DNA of 64,000 nucleotides, from NCBI RefSeq assembly GCF_014203355.1, contig NZ_JACHIR010000001.1, forward strand, positions 8,186,038-8,250,037, given 5' to 3'. Positions 9,132 to 16,983 of the stretch are shown piece by piece. A program made the position numbers and the translations under genes. The stretch comes from Kutzneria kofuensis (GTDB lineage Bacteria; Actinomycetota; Actinomycetes; Mycobacteriales; Pseudonocardiaceae). Each line of letters opens with the position of its first letter. Position 1 is the stretch's first letter. The notes under the pieces were generated by a model. The model did not search any database, was not told the DNA's origin, and worked only from the letters and a program-made list of their open reading frames with translations.

Positions 9132-10196
9132 GTGCCGATTCCCACCGAACCCATCGGGAGCATCCCTCGACCGGCCGAACTGCTCGCGGTGATGGCCGCG
9201 CACGCCGCCGGTCAGGCCGACGACAACGAGCTGGCCCAGGCCCAGGATCAGGCCGTGCGTGACACGATCGGGCGATTCGAGGAGACCGGTTCGCCCGTCG
9301 TCTCCGACGGCGAGCAGAGCAAGCCCAGCTTCGCCACCTACCCGATCAGCGGACTGTCGGCGCTGGCGCCGGACGGGGTGGTCATTCCCTTCGCCGACGG
9401 GCACCAGCGCCAGCTTCCCGTGCTGACCGGCGGGCCCTTCCGCTACCAGGTCAGCGCCGACACGTTCCTGCGCCGGGCGCGGGAGATCGCGTCGGTTCCG
9501 GTGAAGCAGGCCGTGATCGCCCCGTCCGCGCTCAGCCTGCTCTACCCGGCGCAAGGTCTGGACGGGTACTCCCGCGAGGAGTTCGTGCAGGATCTCGTCC
9601 GGGAGAGCCAGTCCGAGATCCGCCGCTGCCTCGACGCCGGCGCGGAGAAGGTGCAGCTGGACTTCACCGAGGGCCGGCTGTCGATCAAGCTGGACCCGAG
9701 CGGCGAGGTGCTGCGCCAGTTCGTGGAGCTGAACAACCAGGTGCTGGCCGGCTTCTCCGACGAGGAACGAGCCCGCCTCGGCGTGCACACCTGCCCCGGC
9801 GGCGACCAGGATTCCACGCACAGCCTCGACGTCGACTACGCCGACCTGCTGCCCACCCTGTTCCAGCTCGAGGTCGGCAACGTGTACGTGCAGCTGGCCA
9901 GCGAGGCCGACCCCCGCCGCGTGCTCGAGGTCATCGCCAAGCACATCCGCCCCGACCAGCGCGTCTTCATCGGCGTCATCGATCCGATCGATCCCGTTGC
10001 GGAGACGCCCGAGCAGGTTCGCGACCGGGTCCTGCTGGCCGCCGAGCACCTCCCCGTCGACCAGTTCGGCACCTGCGACGACTGCGGCTTCTCGCCCTTC
10101 GGCGACGACGTGTCCACCTCCCGCGACCTCGCCTTCGCCAAGATCCGCAGCCGCGTCGAGGGCACGCGCCTCGCCGCCGAGCAGCTCGGCGTCTGA
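9132..10196 (+). CDS. Cobalamin-independent methionine synthase (MetE C-terminal domain) family methyltransferase
   Basis: This 354-aa protein corresponds to the catalytic C-terminal barrel of MetE without the N-terminal half. Supporting stretches are an N-terminal PTEPIGSIPRP, the zinc-ligand block VHTCPGGDQDSTHS and the C-terminal GTCDDCGFSPFGDD, which provide His and Cys ligands. Start GTG 9132 follows CGAAAGGG by about 8 nt; a longer in-frame start inside the VOC gene was rejected. The short 'MetE-II' group has unknown substrates, so methyl transfer to homocysteine is only one option. A strong hairpin follows the stop, which makes this the last gene of its unit. Confidence 0.87.
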   Translation: MPIPTEPIGSIPRPAELLAVMAAHAAGQADDNELAQAQDQAVRDTIGRFEETGSPVVSDGEQSKPSFATYPISGLSALAPDGVVIPFADGHQRQLPVLTGGPFRYQVSADTFLRRAREIASVPVKQAVIAPSALSLLYPAQGLDGYSREEFVQDLVRESQSEIRRCLDAGAEKVQLDFTEGRLSIKLDPSGEVLRQFVELNNQVLAGFSDEERARLGVHTCPGGDQDSTHSLDVDYADLLPTLFQLEVGNVYVQLASEADPRRVLEVIAKHIRPDQRVFIGVIDPIDPVAETPEQVRDRVLLAAEHLPVDQFGTCDDCGFSPFGDDVSTSRDLAFAKIRSRVEGTRLAAEQLGV

Positions 10197-10201
10197 GCCG
10201 T

Positions 10202-10237
10202 GCGGACTCGGCGCGCCTTGCGCCGCGCCGAGTCCGC
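10202..10237 (+). terminator. Hairpin terminator after MetE-like gene
   Basis: A perfect 14-bp inverted repeat (arms 10202-10215 and 10224-10237, 8-nt loop) starts 6 nt after the stop codon. There is no T-tract, as is usual for high-GC actinomycetes. Confidence 0.8.
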
Positions 10238-10310
10238 TGCGGGTCAGCGGTTGGTCGTCGGCCGACGAAGTGGGTCCAGCTCATGTTGCCGGGGTGTTGT
10301 GTGTCCCCGT

Positions 10311-10567
10311 GTAACCGACCGTCCACTGTCGACGCTGTCGGGTGGGCAATGGCAGCGCGCTGCGCTGGCCAGGGCGACCAACCATCTCGACCCCTGGCAC
10401 CAGATCGACGCCCTGGAGTCGGCGCGGTCGCTCGGTTCACGGTGGTGGCGGCGTTGCATTCGCTGGACCTGCTGCGCGATGTGTGCGGCTTCGACGGATC
10501 GGTGGTGGACGATCCCGTGACCGGGGAACCGCGAGTGTTGCTTCGCCCGCGTCGCGATCGGCCCTAG
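10311..10567 (+). pseudogene. Remnant of an iron-siderophore-type ABC transporter ATPase
   Basis: In one frame the sequence reads LSTLSGGQWQRAALARA followed directly by TNHLDPWHQIDALESARSL. The ABC signature LSGGQ is intact, but the Walker B segment that should lie between 'ARA' and 'TNHLD' is gone. Near 10434-10436 one base appears missing: the next frame continues FTVVAALHSLDLL, which is the switch-histidine region. It then jumps to DVCGFDGSVVDDPVTGEPR, the usual C-terminal tail of FecE/FhuC-like ATPases, with the intervening 30-40 residues absent. The Walker A half is missing entirely. At least two internal deletions, a frameshift and a 5' loss show a decayed gene. No membrane or binding-protein partner is next to it. 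Confidence 0.8.
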
Positions 10568-10574
10568 TGGTTCG

Positions 10575-10682
10575 CTACCTGCGCCGGGTGACCGTCGGCT
10601 TGCCCCGGCTGATCGCGTAGCAGAGCTGGCCGAGCAGGATGGGGCCGATGACGACAACCGCCAACGCTCCGTAGCCCGTCAT
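10575..10682 (-). CDS. Small single-pass membrane protein, 35 aa (hypothetical)
   Basis: The minus-strand ATG at 10682 is preceded by AGGGAG at about 8 nt. The peptide starts MTGYGALAVVVIGPILLG, continues through a Leu/Cys/Tyr segment and ends KPTVTRRR. It is one hydrophobic helix followed by a basic tail, as expected for an N-out/C-in micro-membrane protein. I do not recognise a family. It is convergent with the ABC ATPase remnant. The clean ribosome site and hydrophobic design argue for a real gene, but an ORF this short in such GC-rich DNA could be chance. Confidence 0.4.
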   Translation of the reverse strand: MTGYGALAVVVIGPILLGQLCYAISRGKPTVTRRR

Positions 10683-10887
10683 GAGCGGCTCCCTGTCTCG
10701 CGGGTTCGGTTTCCCACGAGGGTGTGCCGACTTCGCCCGTTCGGGCTAGCGCCGGCACCAGGTTCCGCGTGGTGATAAGGAGCTTCCGTGGGCTGCGGAG
10801 AAGTCGCGCCGAGCCGTCTGCACAACGCGGAGCCGGTTCCGCGATCGTCGGCTGTCGGATCACCGCGGAACGGGTGATCCTTGGGGG

Positions 10888-12036
10888 GTGTGGGATCGCA
10901 GTGATCGGGACTGGGACGGCAGCGCCGCGATCGGGGTCGAGATCGGCGTCGACCGTGTCGCTGCCGTCTCGGTGTCGGACGACTTCACGGTGATCGACAC
11001 CACCTGCCTGCGTCCTGTCGACGAAATCCACGACATCGCCGGCATCGTCGACCCCGAATCGGTGGTGGACGCGACCTTCGCGGCTGTGCGGCAGGTCGCG
11101 CTGGCCTGCGCCGCCCGCGGCTACATGGTCGCGTCCGTCGCCTTCAGCGCGGCAGCGGAGGAAGCGGTCATCGCGGTCGACCCCTGGCTCATGGCGATGA
11201 CTCCCGCGATCTCCTGCCTGGACAACGCCACCCTCGCCGTGGCGCGCGTGATCGGCGGGACGGCGGGGGACGAGATCCTCGCGTCCACCGGGGTCGCCGT
11301 GACGGCGGGGTCCGCCGTCGCCAGGATGGCCTGGTTCGTGGCGCACCACGACGTGCCGGCGTACGCGCGGTGGTGCGGCCTCAAGGACTATGTGGCGTCC
11401 CGGTTCTACGGCTCACTGGTCAGCGACGTGTCGACGGCGTCGTCGATGGGCCTGCTCGACCTGGGATCGATGACGTGGTCGGCCGCCGCGCTGCGCCCGG
11501 TCGGGCTGCGGCCGGAGCAGTTGCCGCCGCTGGTCGCCTCCGAGCAGATTCTCCCGCTCGACGAGGAGGCCGCGGAGTTGGCCGGTCTCGACCGCAGGAC
11601 CCCTGTCACGGTCGGGGCCTCGGCCGCCTGCCTGTCCTCGCTCGCCATGGGGCTGTACCGGCCGAGGTCGGTCATGGTCCATCCCGGGCTCGTGGGCCGG
11701 CTGTGCTCGCTGCACGGCCGGCCCGGCCGGTCGGTGCCGTCCACGGCGGCGGTCGGCGGCAGTTGGCTGCTGACCGCGGACGGCATCGATTCGCTTCGCG
11801 CCGAGGGCGTCGACATCGACGTGATCAGGGTGGCCTCGGACATGCGGCAGTCGCCCGAGGTGGCTGCCGCGATCGCGAACACCCATGGCGTGATCGTGGA
11901 GATCTCCGACGTCGCCGAGCCGGCCGCGGTCGGCGCGGCCATGCTCGCCTGGTACGCCCGCGGTGTGCTGCCGGCGTTCGGCGCCACCGCCGACCTGTTC
12001 CCGCCCCACACGGTCGTGCGCCCGCGCGGCGGGTGA
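10888..12036 (+). CDS. FGGY-family carbohydrate kinase homologue, probably inactive
   Basis: This 382-aa protein follows the gluconokinase-type FGGY fold. It has an N-terminal phosphate-loop-like strand (GVEIGVDRVAAVSV), the domain I block ARWCGLKDYVASRFYG with SASSMGLLDL-like continuation, and a C-terminal AAVGAAMLAWYA. Usual members are about 500 aa; here part of the C-terminal ATPase domain is missing. The canonical GASDG motif that carries the catalytic aspartate reads GASAACLSS (residues 243-251), and the sugar-binding WxDxR reads CLDNAT. Both changes suggest loss of kinase activity. Start GTG 10888 directly follows a G-run; the exact start is uncertain. It is convergent with the LAL regulator, with 5 nt between the stops. 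It may be a repurposed sensor or a gene in decay. Confidence 0.72.
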   Translation: MWDRSDRDWDGSAAIGVEIGVDRVAAVSVSDDFTVIDTTCLRPVDEIHDIAGIVDPESVVDATFAAVRQVALACAARGYMVASVAFSAAAEEAVIAVDPWLMAMTPAISCLDNATLAVARVIGGTAGDEILASTGVAVTAGSAVARMAWFVAHHDVPAYARWCGLKDYVASRFYGSLVSDVSTASSMGLLDLGSMTWSAAALRPVGLRPEQLPPLVASEQILPLDEEAAELAGLDRRTPVTVGASAACLSSLAMGLYRPRSVMVHPGLVGRLCSLHGRPGRSVPSTAAVGGSWLLTADGIDSLRAEGVDIDVIRVASDMRQSPEVAAAIANTHGVIVEISDVAEPAAVGAAMLAWYARGVLPAFGATADLFPPHTVVRPRGG

Positions 12037-12041
12037 GGGAC

Positions 12042-14705
12042 TCAGACCTCGAACTCGCCGTTCAGGATCGCCACCGCCAACTCCACCCGGGACCGGTAGC
12101 CCGTGCGGGAGAACAGCCGGGACAGCCTGCCCTCGACGCTCTTCTCGCTGGCCCGCAGCACCGTCGCCAACTGCTTGTTGCCCAGGCCCTCGGCCACGAG
12201 CACCGCCAGCAGCCGTTCGTTCTCCGCGACCGTGGACTGGCGGCCGGGCACCGCGATGTTGTGTTTGCGCATGAGGGTTCGTGACCACGCGCGCAGCAGC
12301 AGGGCGTCGAGACCGCCCAGGATCTCGTAGGCTTCGGTCAGCAGGTGCGGTTCGGCGGCGTCGACCTGGACGACATGCTCGATGGTGGTGACGAGCTGGA
12401 GCGGCTCGGAGAGTTCCCGGGCCAGTCGCAGCGCCTCCGCGCCGAACCCGGATCCCGGTTCGAGCGCCGCCCGGATCAGCAGGCGGTAGATCTCCGCCCG
12501 GACGGTGCCCAACCCGTCCACCACGGCCTCGGCCCGGTGCAGGCACGAGCGGGCGTCGGCCAGGTCTCCCTCGGCGTGCGCCAGCTTGAACGCGGCGAAC
12601 CAGAGTTCGTCGGTTCCGGCCAGCACGCCGTCCCGGTCCGCGGTGTCGAGTGCCTCTCGCACCGTGGCGCGAGCGCGCTGGTGCTCGCCCAGCATGGTCG
12701 CGATCCACGCCTCGGGGCCGGCCAGCACGTGCGGCAGCACCGGGTGCGTGGACCGGCCGCCGGCCAGCAACTCGCGGGCCCGTGTGATTCGGCCGCGCGC
12801 CAGATGGATCACCGCGGCGGCCTGGACCATGGCGACCGCCACCGGCCCGTACCCGAAGGAGGGTCCACGCACGATGCGTGTGCGGGTGAACTCGACGGCG
12901 GCGTCGAACCGACCGCGTCGAGCGGCCAGCACCGCCTGCTCGGCCAGCCGCGACCACTCCGGGGGTCGGCTGTCCTCGGCGAGCAGCCGCTCCGCCCCCT
13001 GCCGGTCGCCGATGGCCAGCAGCGCCCCCACGTAGTGCGTCATCTGGCGCTGACGACGCCGGTCGTCGGCCCCGCACTCACACAGCGCGGCCAAGCCCCG
13101 GTCGAACTGGTCGCGGTCGCCCAGCCACAGGCCCGCCAGCGACCCGAGCACGGTCGCGTGGTGGACGGCCGTGGGACAGCCCCGCCAGACGTGCTCGGTG
13201 CCCGCCAGCAGGTCGCGTGCCTGCTGCCACCGTCCCAGCAGGGAGAGCGCCGCGGCCCGGGTGACGACCCGTTCCACCGGACGTCCGGCCCACGGCCACC
13301 ACTCACCGCACGCGATCTGCTCGGTGGTGGCGAAGTCGCCGGTGGCGTGCAACGCGGTGACGTGCGCCAGGTGCACGTCCTGCAGCAGGTCCGGTGGCAG
13401 CTGGTCGGGCAGGTCGTGCAGCAGCGTGTGCGTGGTCTCCAGGCATTCGGCGACCTTGCCCCGGACGGCGCAGACCCCGGCGTGTTCCAGCAGGATCGCG
13501 GCCCGCTGCGCGCGGTCCGGGGTCAGGTCGGCGGCCGCCCGCAGCCACGTCTCGACGCGGCCCGCCCCGTTCGTCTCCCGCACCCGGGCGAGCAGTTCGG
13601 TCCTGGCTCGCTCGCCGTCGACCATGCGCCCGGCGTTCACCAGTTGGTCCGCCAGGTAGTCCGGGTCCTCGCACCGCGCCCGGCCGTCCCACACCGCCGT
13701 CACCGCGGCCTGGGCGAGCCGTCGGCGCTCGTACGGGCCGAGCTGGTCGATCAGCACCGCCTCGACCAGGGGCAGCCGGAAGACCCAGCGTCCCGTCCCG
13801 GCCAGGTGCCGCAGGATTCCCTGGGACCGCAACAGATCCAGCGCGGCGTCGACCTCGGACTCGGTCAGCCCGGTCGTCTCGGCGGCCAGCCGCACCGCCG
13901 CGTCGCCCAGCGGGTTGAGCACCGCCATCGCCTTGGCCACCGTCCACGCGGCGTTGCCCATCCGCCGCACGTACAACGGCAGCTCATGGTTGTCCGGAAG
14001 GGCGGGCGTGACGTCGGGGTGGGCCAGGTACGCGTGTCGGTCCACGACGCGAATGGCGTTGCTGCGCTGGTACGCCTCCAGCGCCGTGGTGAGTGCCTTC
14101 GGCCGGTTCCGGGTGAGCCGGCGCAGATGCCGCACGAGTTCCGGGGAGGGCTTCGCGCCGAATCGCTCGCTCATCAGCGCGGCCAGTTCGGCGTCGCCGA
14201 GCGGGCGCAGGTGCACGATCTCGGCCAGCCCCTCGTGCACCAGCTGGGACAGCACGGCCTGACCCGCGGACCCCGGCGCCGGGGGAGCGGTCAGCCTGAT
14301 CGCGCAGACGCAGCGCGCCCGCGTGCCGACGAGCTTGCGGACCAATGACTCCAGCCGACCGAGCGTCTCGCCGTCGACCCATTGCGCGTCGTCCACCAGG
14401 AGCGCCGCGTTGTCCTTGGCGAGCAACTCGCTCGCGGCCGGAAGTCGGGGCGCCCCCAGCGGCCCGGGCAGATCGGACGAGTTGCGGGTGAACTGCATCG
14501 TCACGACGTGCGCGCCGCGCTCGTGCAGTGCCGCGCGGATCTCGTCCAGAGTGGTGCTCAACCCGATTCCGCAGGGGCCGACCATCGCGATCAGCGGTGG
14601 CCCCAGCGGCCGGGTCACCGCGTCGAGAATGCCGTCGACCGTGTGCCCTCGATCGAGTGAACCTTGGCTGTGCACCGTTGCGCTCCAGACGCGTCGAAAC
14701 AACAT
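12042..14705 (-). CDS. LuxR-family transcriptional regulator, large ATP-binding (LAL) type
   Basis: This 887-aa regulator has an N-terminal AAA/NB-ARC-like ATPase, a long helical TPR-like middle and a C-terminal LuxR helix-turn-helix (from about residue 823: LLAVLVAEGLGNKQLATVL, then SEKSVEGRLSRLFSRTGY). Length is typical for LAL proteins, which often activate antibiotic genes or maltose-type regulons. Walker B is clear (ALLVDDAQW). Walker A reads GPCGIGLST at residues 43-51, so the invariant lysine is replaced by leucine. ATP binding may therefore be weak or lost. It is divergent from the ABC binding lipoprotein at 14943, which suggests the pair is linked. The ATG start at 14705 lacks a strong ribosome site. 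Confidence 0.9.
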   Translation of the reverse strand: MLFRRVWSATVHSQGSLDRGHTVDGILDAVTRPLGPPLIAMVGPCGIGLSTTLDEIRAALHERGAHVVTMQFTRNSSDLPGPLGAPRLPAASELLAKDNAALLVDDAQWVDGETLGRLESLVRKLVGTRARCVCAIRLTAPPAPGSAGQAVLSQLVHEGLAEIVHLRPLGDAELAALMSERFGAKPSPELVRHLRRLTRNRPKALTTALEAYQRSNAIRVVDRHAYLAHPDVTPALPDNHELPLYVRRMGNAAWTVAKAMAVLNPLGDAAVRLAAETTGLTESEVDAALDLLRSQGILRHLAGTGRWVFRLPLVEAVLIDQLGPYERRRLAQAAVTAVWDGRARCEDPDYLADQLVNAGRMVDGERARTELLARVRETNGAGRVETWLRAAADLTPDRAQRAAILLEHAGVCAVRGKVAECLETTHTLLHDLPDQLPPDLLQDVHLAHVTALHATGDFATTEQIACGEWWPWAGRPVERVVTRAAALSLLGRWQQARDLLAGTEHVWRGCPTAVHHATVLGSLAGLWLGDRDQFDRGLAALCECGADDRRRQRQMTHYVGALLAIGDRQGAERLLAEDSRPPEWSRLAEQAVLAARRGRFDAAVEFTRTRIVRGPSFGYGPVAVAMVQAAAVIHLARGRITRARELLAGGRSTHPVLPHVLAGPEAWIATMLGEHQRARATVREALDTADRDGVLAGTDELWFAAFKLAHAEGDLADARSCLHRAEAVVDGLGTVRAEIYRLLIRAALEPGSGFGAEALRLARELSEPLQLVTTIEHVVQVDAAEPHLLTEAYEILGGLDALLLRAWSRTLMRKHNIAVPGRQSTVAENERLLAVLVAEGLGNKQLATVLRASEKSVEGRLSRLFSRTGYRSRVELAVAILNGEFEV

Positions 14706-14942
14706 GAGATGGCTTCATGTTCGTCCGGCGGGCTCGTCACCTCCTCCGCGGGCGGTCGGCCCATTATGGACTCGTGAGGGATGTCCCTGAAATGTGACGT
14801 CATCCGGTCGTGGTTCCGGATCGATCATGCGCCGGCTTCGCCCGGCCGGTCTCAGCGACTTGCGGAATCGTTTCCGTGCATATTGCTTTCCGCACTTGGC
14901 ACTCCGTTCAATTCGTGGCACACACAGGGAGGTGGCGCGGGC
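14706..14942. promoter_or_regulatory. Divergent intergenic region between LAL regulator and binding lipoprotein
   Basis: This 237-nt region should hold promoters for both genes. It contains a near-palindromic element at 14771-14790 (GTGAGGGATGTCCCTGA core) that recurs at 16855 and 27643. GGGAGG at 14927-14932 is the ribosome site of the lipoprotein gene. No clear -10/-35 pair could be assigned by eye. Confidence 0.45.
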
Positions 14943-16097
14943 GTGCAGCTCGGCAGGATCGTTCCGCTGGTGGTCGCCGGGCTGCTCGCCTCGGCGTGCA
15001 CCGGCGGCCCCCAGAACGCCGTCGTGAACCAGGCCGTGACCGAACGGATCGCCTTGGTGCCGCCGGGAATTCACGATGCGCTGGCCGATGCGCGGCGGCG
15101 CGTGGCGGACAGCCTCGAAGGTAGGTCCGGGTTCGTGCCGCCCGCGCAGGGACCGCGGGCGCAGCGCAAGGGCGGCACCATCGCCTACGTCGCGGCCGAC
15201 CTGACCAACGGCGGCGTCACCGCCGTCGGCGCCGCCGTCACCGAAGCCGCCGGCGAGATCGGCTGGCACGTCATGACGCTCGACGGCAAGGGCACCGCCC
15301 AGGGGCGTGCCGACGCGCTGGACCGGGCCGTCACGATCCGGCCCGACGGGATCGTGCTCGGCGGGTTCGACGCCACCGAGCAGGCCGCCACCATCAGGCA
15401 GGCCGCGGCCCTCGGCATCCCGGTCGTCGGCTGGCACGCGGGTCCGGCCCCGGGGCCCATTCCCGCCGCCGGCGTGTTCGCCAACGTCACCACCGATCCG
15501 CTCCAGGTGGCGTGGCTGGCCGCGGCTTACGCGGTGGCCGACTCCAACGGCACTGCCGGCGTGGTGGTGTTGACGGACTCGACGTACCAGGTCGCGGCGC
15601 GCAAGGCGGAGGCGATGCGGGCATACCTCGGCCTGTGCTCGGGTTGCGCCGTGCTGTCCGCCGAGGACTCCCCGATCGGGGACGCCGACATCAGTATGAC
15701 CGGGCTGGTTTCCTCGCTGCTGCGGCGTGACGGCAGCAGGCTCGGTTACCTGCTGGCGGTCAACGGCAACTACTTCGGAGCCGCCAAGCCGGAACTGAAC
15801 AACGCGGGCAAGCCGGCGGCCGGTCCGCCCGTGGCGGTGGCGGCCGGCGACGGCGACGCGGCGGAGTTCCAGCGCGTCCGGGACGGCGACCACCAGGCCG
15901 CGACCGTGGCCGAACCGTTGGTGCTGCAGGGTTGGCAGGTGGTCGACGAGCTCAACCGCGCCCTCGCCGGCCGCCCGTCGTCCGGGTTCGTCGCCACGCC
16001 GGCGCTGATCACCCGCCGGAACGTGCCCGCGGGCGACGTCTTCGACCCGCCGTCGGGCTACCGGGACGTCTACCGGAAGATGTGGAACGGCTCATGA
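14943..16097 (+). CDS. Substrate-binding lipoprotein, ribose/monosaccharide ABC type (Peripla_BP_4-like)
   Basis: This 384-aa secreted lipoprotein starts at GTG 14943, 10 nt after GGGAGG. Its signal peptide runs QLGRIVPLVVAGLLASAC and ends in a lipobox LASAC, so the cysteine should be lipidated. The mature part has the two-lobed type I periplasmic-binding layout: GGTIAYVAADLTNGGV, the repeated ARPDGIVLGGFD-type strand and AAALGIPVVGWHAGP, then a second lobe with GVVVLTDSTYQVAARKAEAM. No permease or ATPase genes accompany it, which is unusual; it may share a transporter encoded elsewhere or act as a sensor for the divergent LAL regulator. A longer in-frame start at 14781 would lose the signal peptide position and was rejected. 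Confidence 0.82.
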   Translation: MQLGRIVPLVVAGLLASACTGGPQNAVVNQAVTERIALVPPGIHDALADARRRVADSLEGRSGFVPPAQGPRAQRKGGTIAYVAADLTNGGVTAVGAAVTEAAGEIGWHVMTLDGKGTAQGRADALDRAVTIRPDGIVLGGFDATEQAATIRQAAALGIPVVGWHAGPAPGPIPAAGVFANVTTDPLQVAWLAAAYAVADSNGTAGVVVLTDSTYQVAARKAEAMRAYLGLCSGCAVLSAEDSPIGDADISMTGLVSSLLRRDGSRLGYLLAVNGNYFGAAKPELNNAGKPAAGPPVAVAAGDGDAAEFQRVRDGDHQAATVAEPLVLQGWQVVDELNRALAGRPSSGFVATPALITRRNVPAGDVFDPPSGYRDVYRKMWNGS

Positions 16098-16102
16098 CCC
16101 GA

Positions 16103-16131
16103 TGCTGGAGCCGGTAAGACCGGCTCCAGCA
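16103..16131 (+). terminator. Hairpin terminator after binding lipoprotein
   Basis: A perfect 12-bp inverted repeat (16103-16114 and 16120-16131) encloses the 5-nt loop TAAGA and begins 6 nt after the stop codon. No T-tract follows. Confidence 0.85.
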
Positions 16132-16309
16132 CCTCGGGTGGCCGGCTCGGGATCCGTCGGGGGTGGACTCCGAACCGGCGTGTGCGGTCGTCGCACTGCC
16201 CGATCGTAGCGTCCCGTTGTCGCCGTCGATCGGCAGATCCGCCTGATGACGAACGGGTTCCGCGTCGTGCTGAGCAATCCTCGGAACAGTCAGTGTAGGA
16301 GAACCCCGG

Positions 16310-16566
16310 ATGACCGCCACCGAGGGATTCCCCTGGCTGCACAGGGCTCAGCGAGCACGGCCGTCCACTGTGGGCACGCGGCGACGTGATGGGCACGTGG
16401 TCGACGTTCTTCCGCCCACCCGGCAGCCCGGGCCCGATGCGAGCTGTACCTTGCCGGCGCCGGCCTGGCGCGGGGATATGCCGGGCAGCCCGGCCTCACC
16501 GCGGGCCGCTTCGTCGCCAATCCGTTCGGCCCGCTCGGTTCCCGGCTGTTCCGCACCGGCGACCGG
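16310..16566 (+). pseudogene. Collapsed NRPS gene: start of gene plus adenylation-domain tail
   Basis: An ATG at 16310 sits 7 nt after AGGAGA and starts MTATEGFPWLHRAQRA, which resembles the first residues of a condensation domain. In another frame, from 16441, the DNA encodes [37 protein letters not shown] and [18 protein letters not shown]. These are the unmistakable A5-A8 region (RTGD is core A7) of an NRPS adenylation domain. Everything between the two fragments is lost and the frames do not match. The remnant continues in frame without a stop into the MbtH gene. A large internal deletion of an NRPS gene next to mbtH explains the arrangement. Confidence 0.75.
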
Positions 16567-16809
16567 GTGCGGATGCGGTGGGACGGCCAGCTGGAACGCC
16601 TCGGGGTCGACACGAGCGCCAATCCGTTCGACGACGACGCCCGCCACCATCTGGTGCTGGTCAACGACGAGGACCAGCACTCGCTGTGGCCGTGCGTCGC
16701 CGAGGCGCCGGCGGGGTGGGCCGTGGTGCACGGGCCGGCCAGCCGTGCGGAGTGCCTCGCCTACGTCGAGCAGAACTGGACGGACATCCGTCCACGCAGC
16801 CTGCGCTGA
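16567..16809 (+). CDS. MbtH-family protein with N-terminal adenylation-domain scar
   Basis: Residues from about 19 onward read [19 protein letters not shown], then [19 protein letters not shown] and [11 protein letters not shown]. These are the full conserved MbtH pattern with the invariant tryptophans and the SLWP motif. MbtH proteins bind NRPS adenylation domains as chaperone/activators. The nearest start codons in frame are GTG 16567 and ATG 16573; both lie inside the NRPS remnant and neither has a good ribosome site. The protein as readable therefore carries about 17 extra residues from the A domain, and the native start of mbtH seems lost. It may be expressed at low level, or not at all. 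No intact NRPS gene remains in the window. Confidence 0.85.
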   Translation: MRMRWDGQLERLGVDTSANPFDDDARHHLVLVNDEDQHSLWPCVAEAPAGWAVVHGPASRAECLAYVEQNWTDIRPRSLR

Positions 16810-16841
16810 ATGCCGTCCGCACAACGCGGACGCCGTTCAGC
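16805..16841 (+). terminator. Hairpin overlapping the MbtH stop codon
   Basis: Arms 16805-16820 and 16826-16841 pair over 16 positions with two mismatches around a 5-nt loop (ACAAC). The 7-bp apical stem is perfect. It covers the stop codon and is a plausible terminator that insulates the ESX locus downstream. Confidence 0.7.
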
Positions 16842-16854
16842 GTCCCAAGGAAGG

Positions 16855-16876
16855 CTCACGTGAGGGACATCCCTGA
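16855..16876. repeat. Dispersed intergenic element, copy 2
   Basis: The core CACGTGAGGGACATCCCTGA is closely related to copies at 14771-14790 and 27643-27660. The inner part is a near-palindrome (AGGGAYRTCCCT). It lies about 110 nt upstream of the first ESX gene. Confidence 0.55.
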
Positions 16877-16983
16877 GATGGGCGCCGGCCCGGCTTCGCG
16901 GGCCGTGCCGTAGCGCGATCGAGTGATATCGATGCTGTGCCGGAGAACTTCCTCCACATGGCGGGTGAACGGGAGGACGTGCA

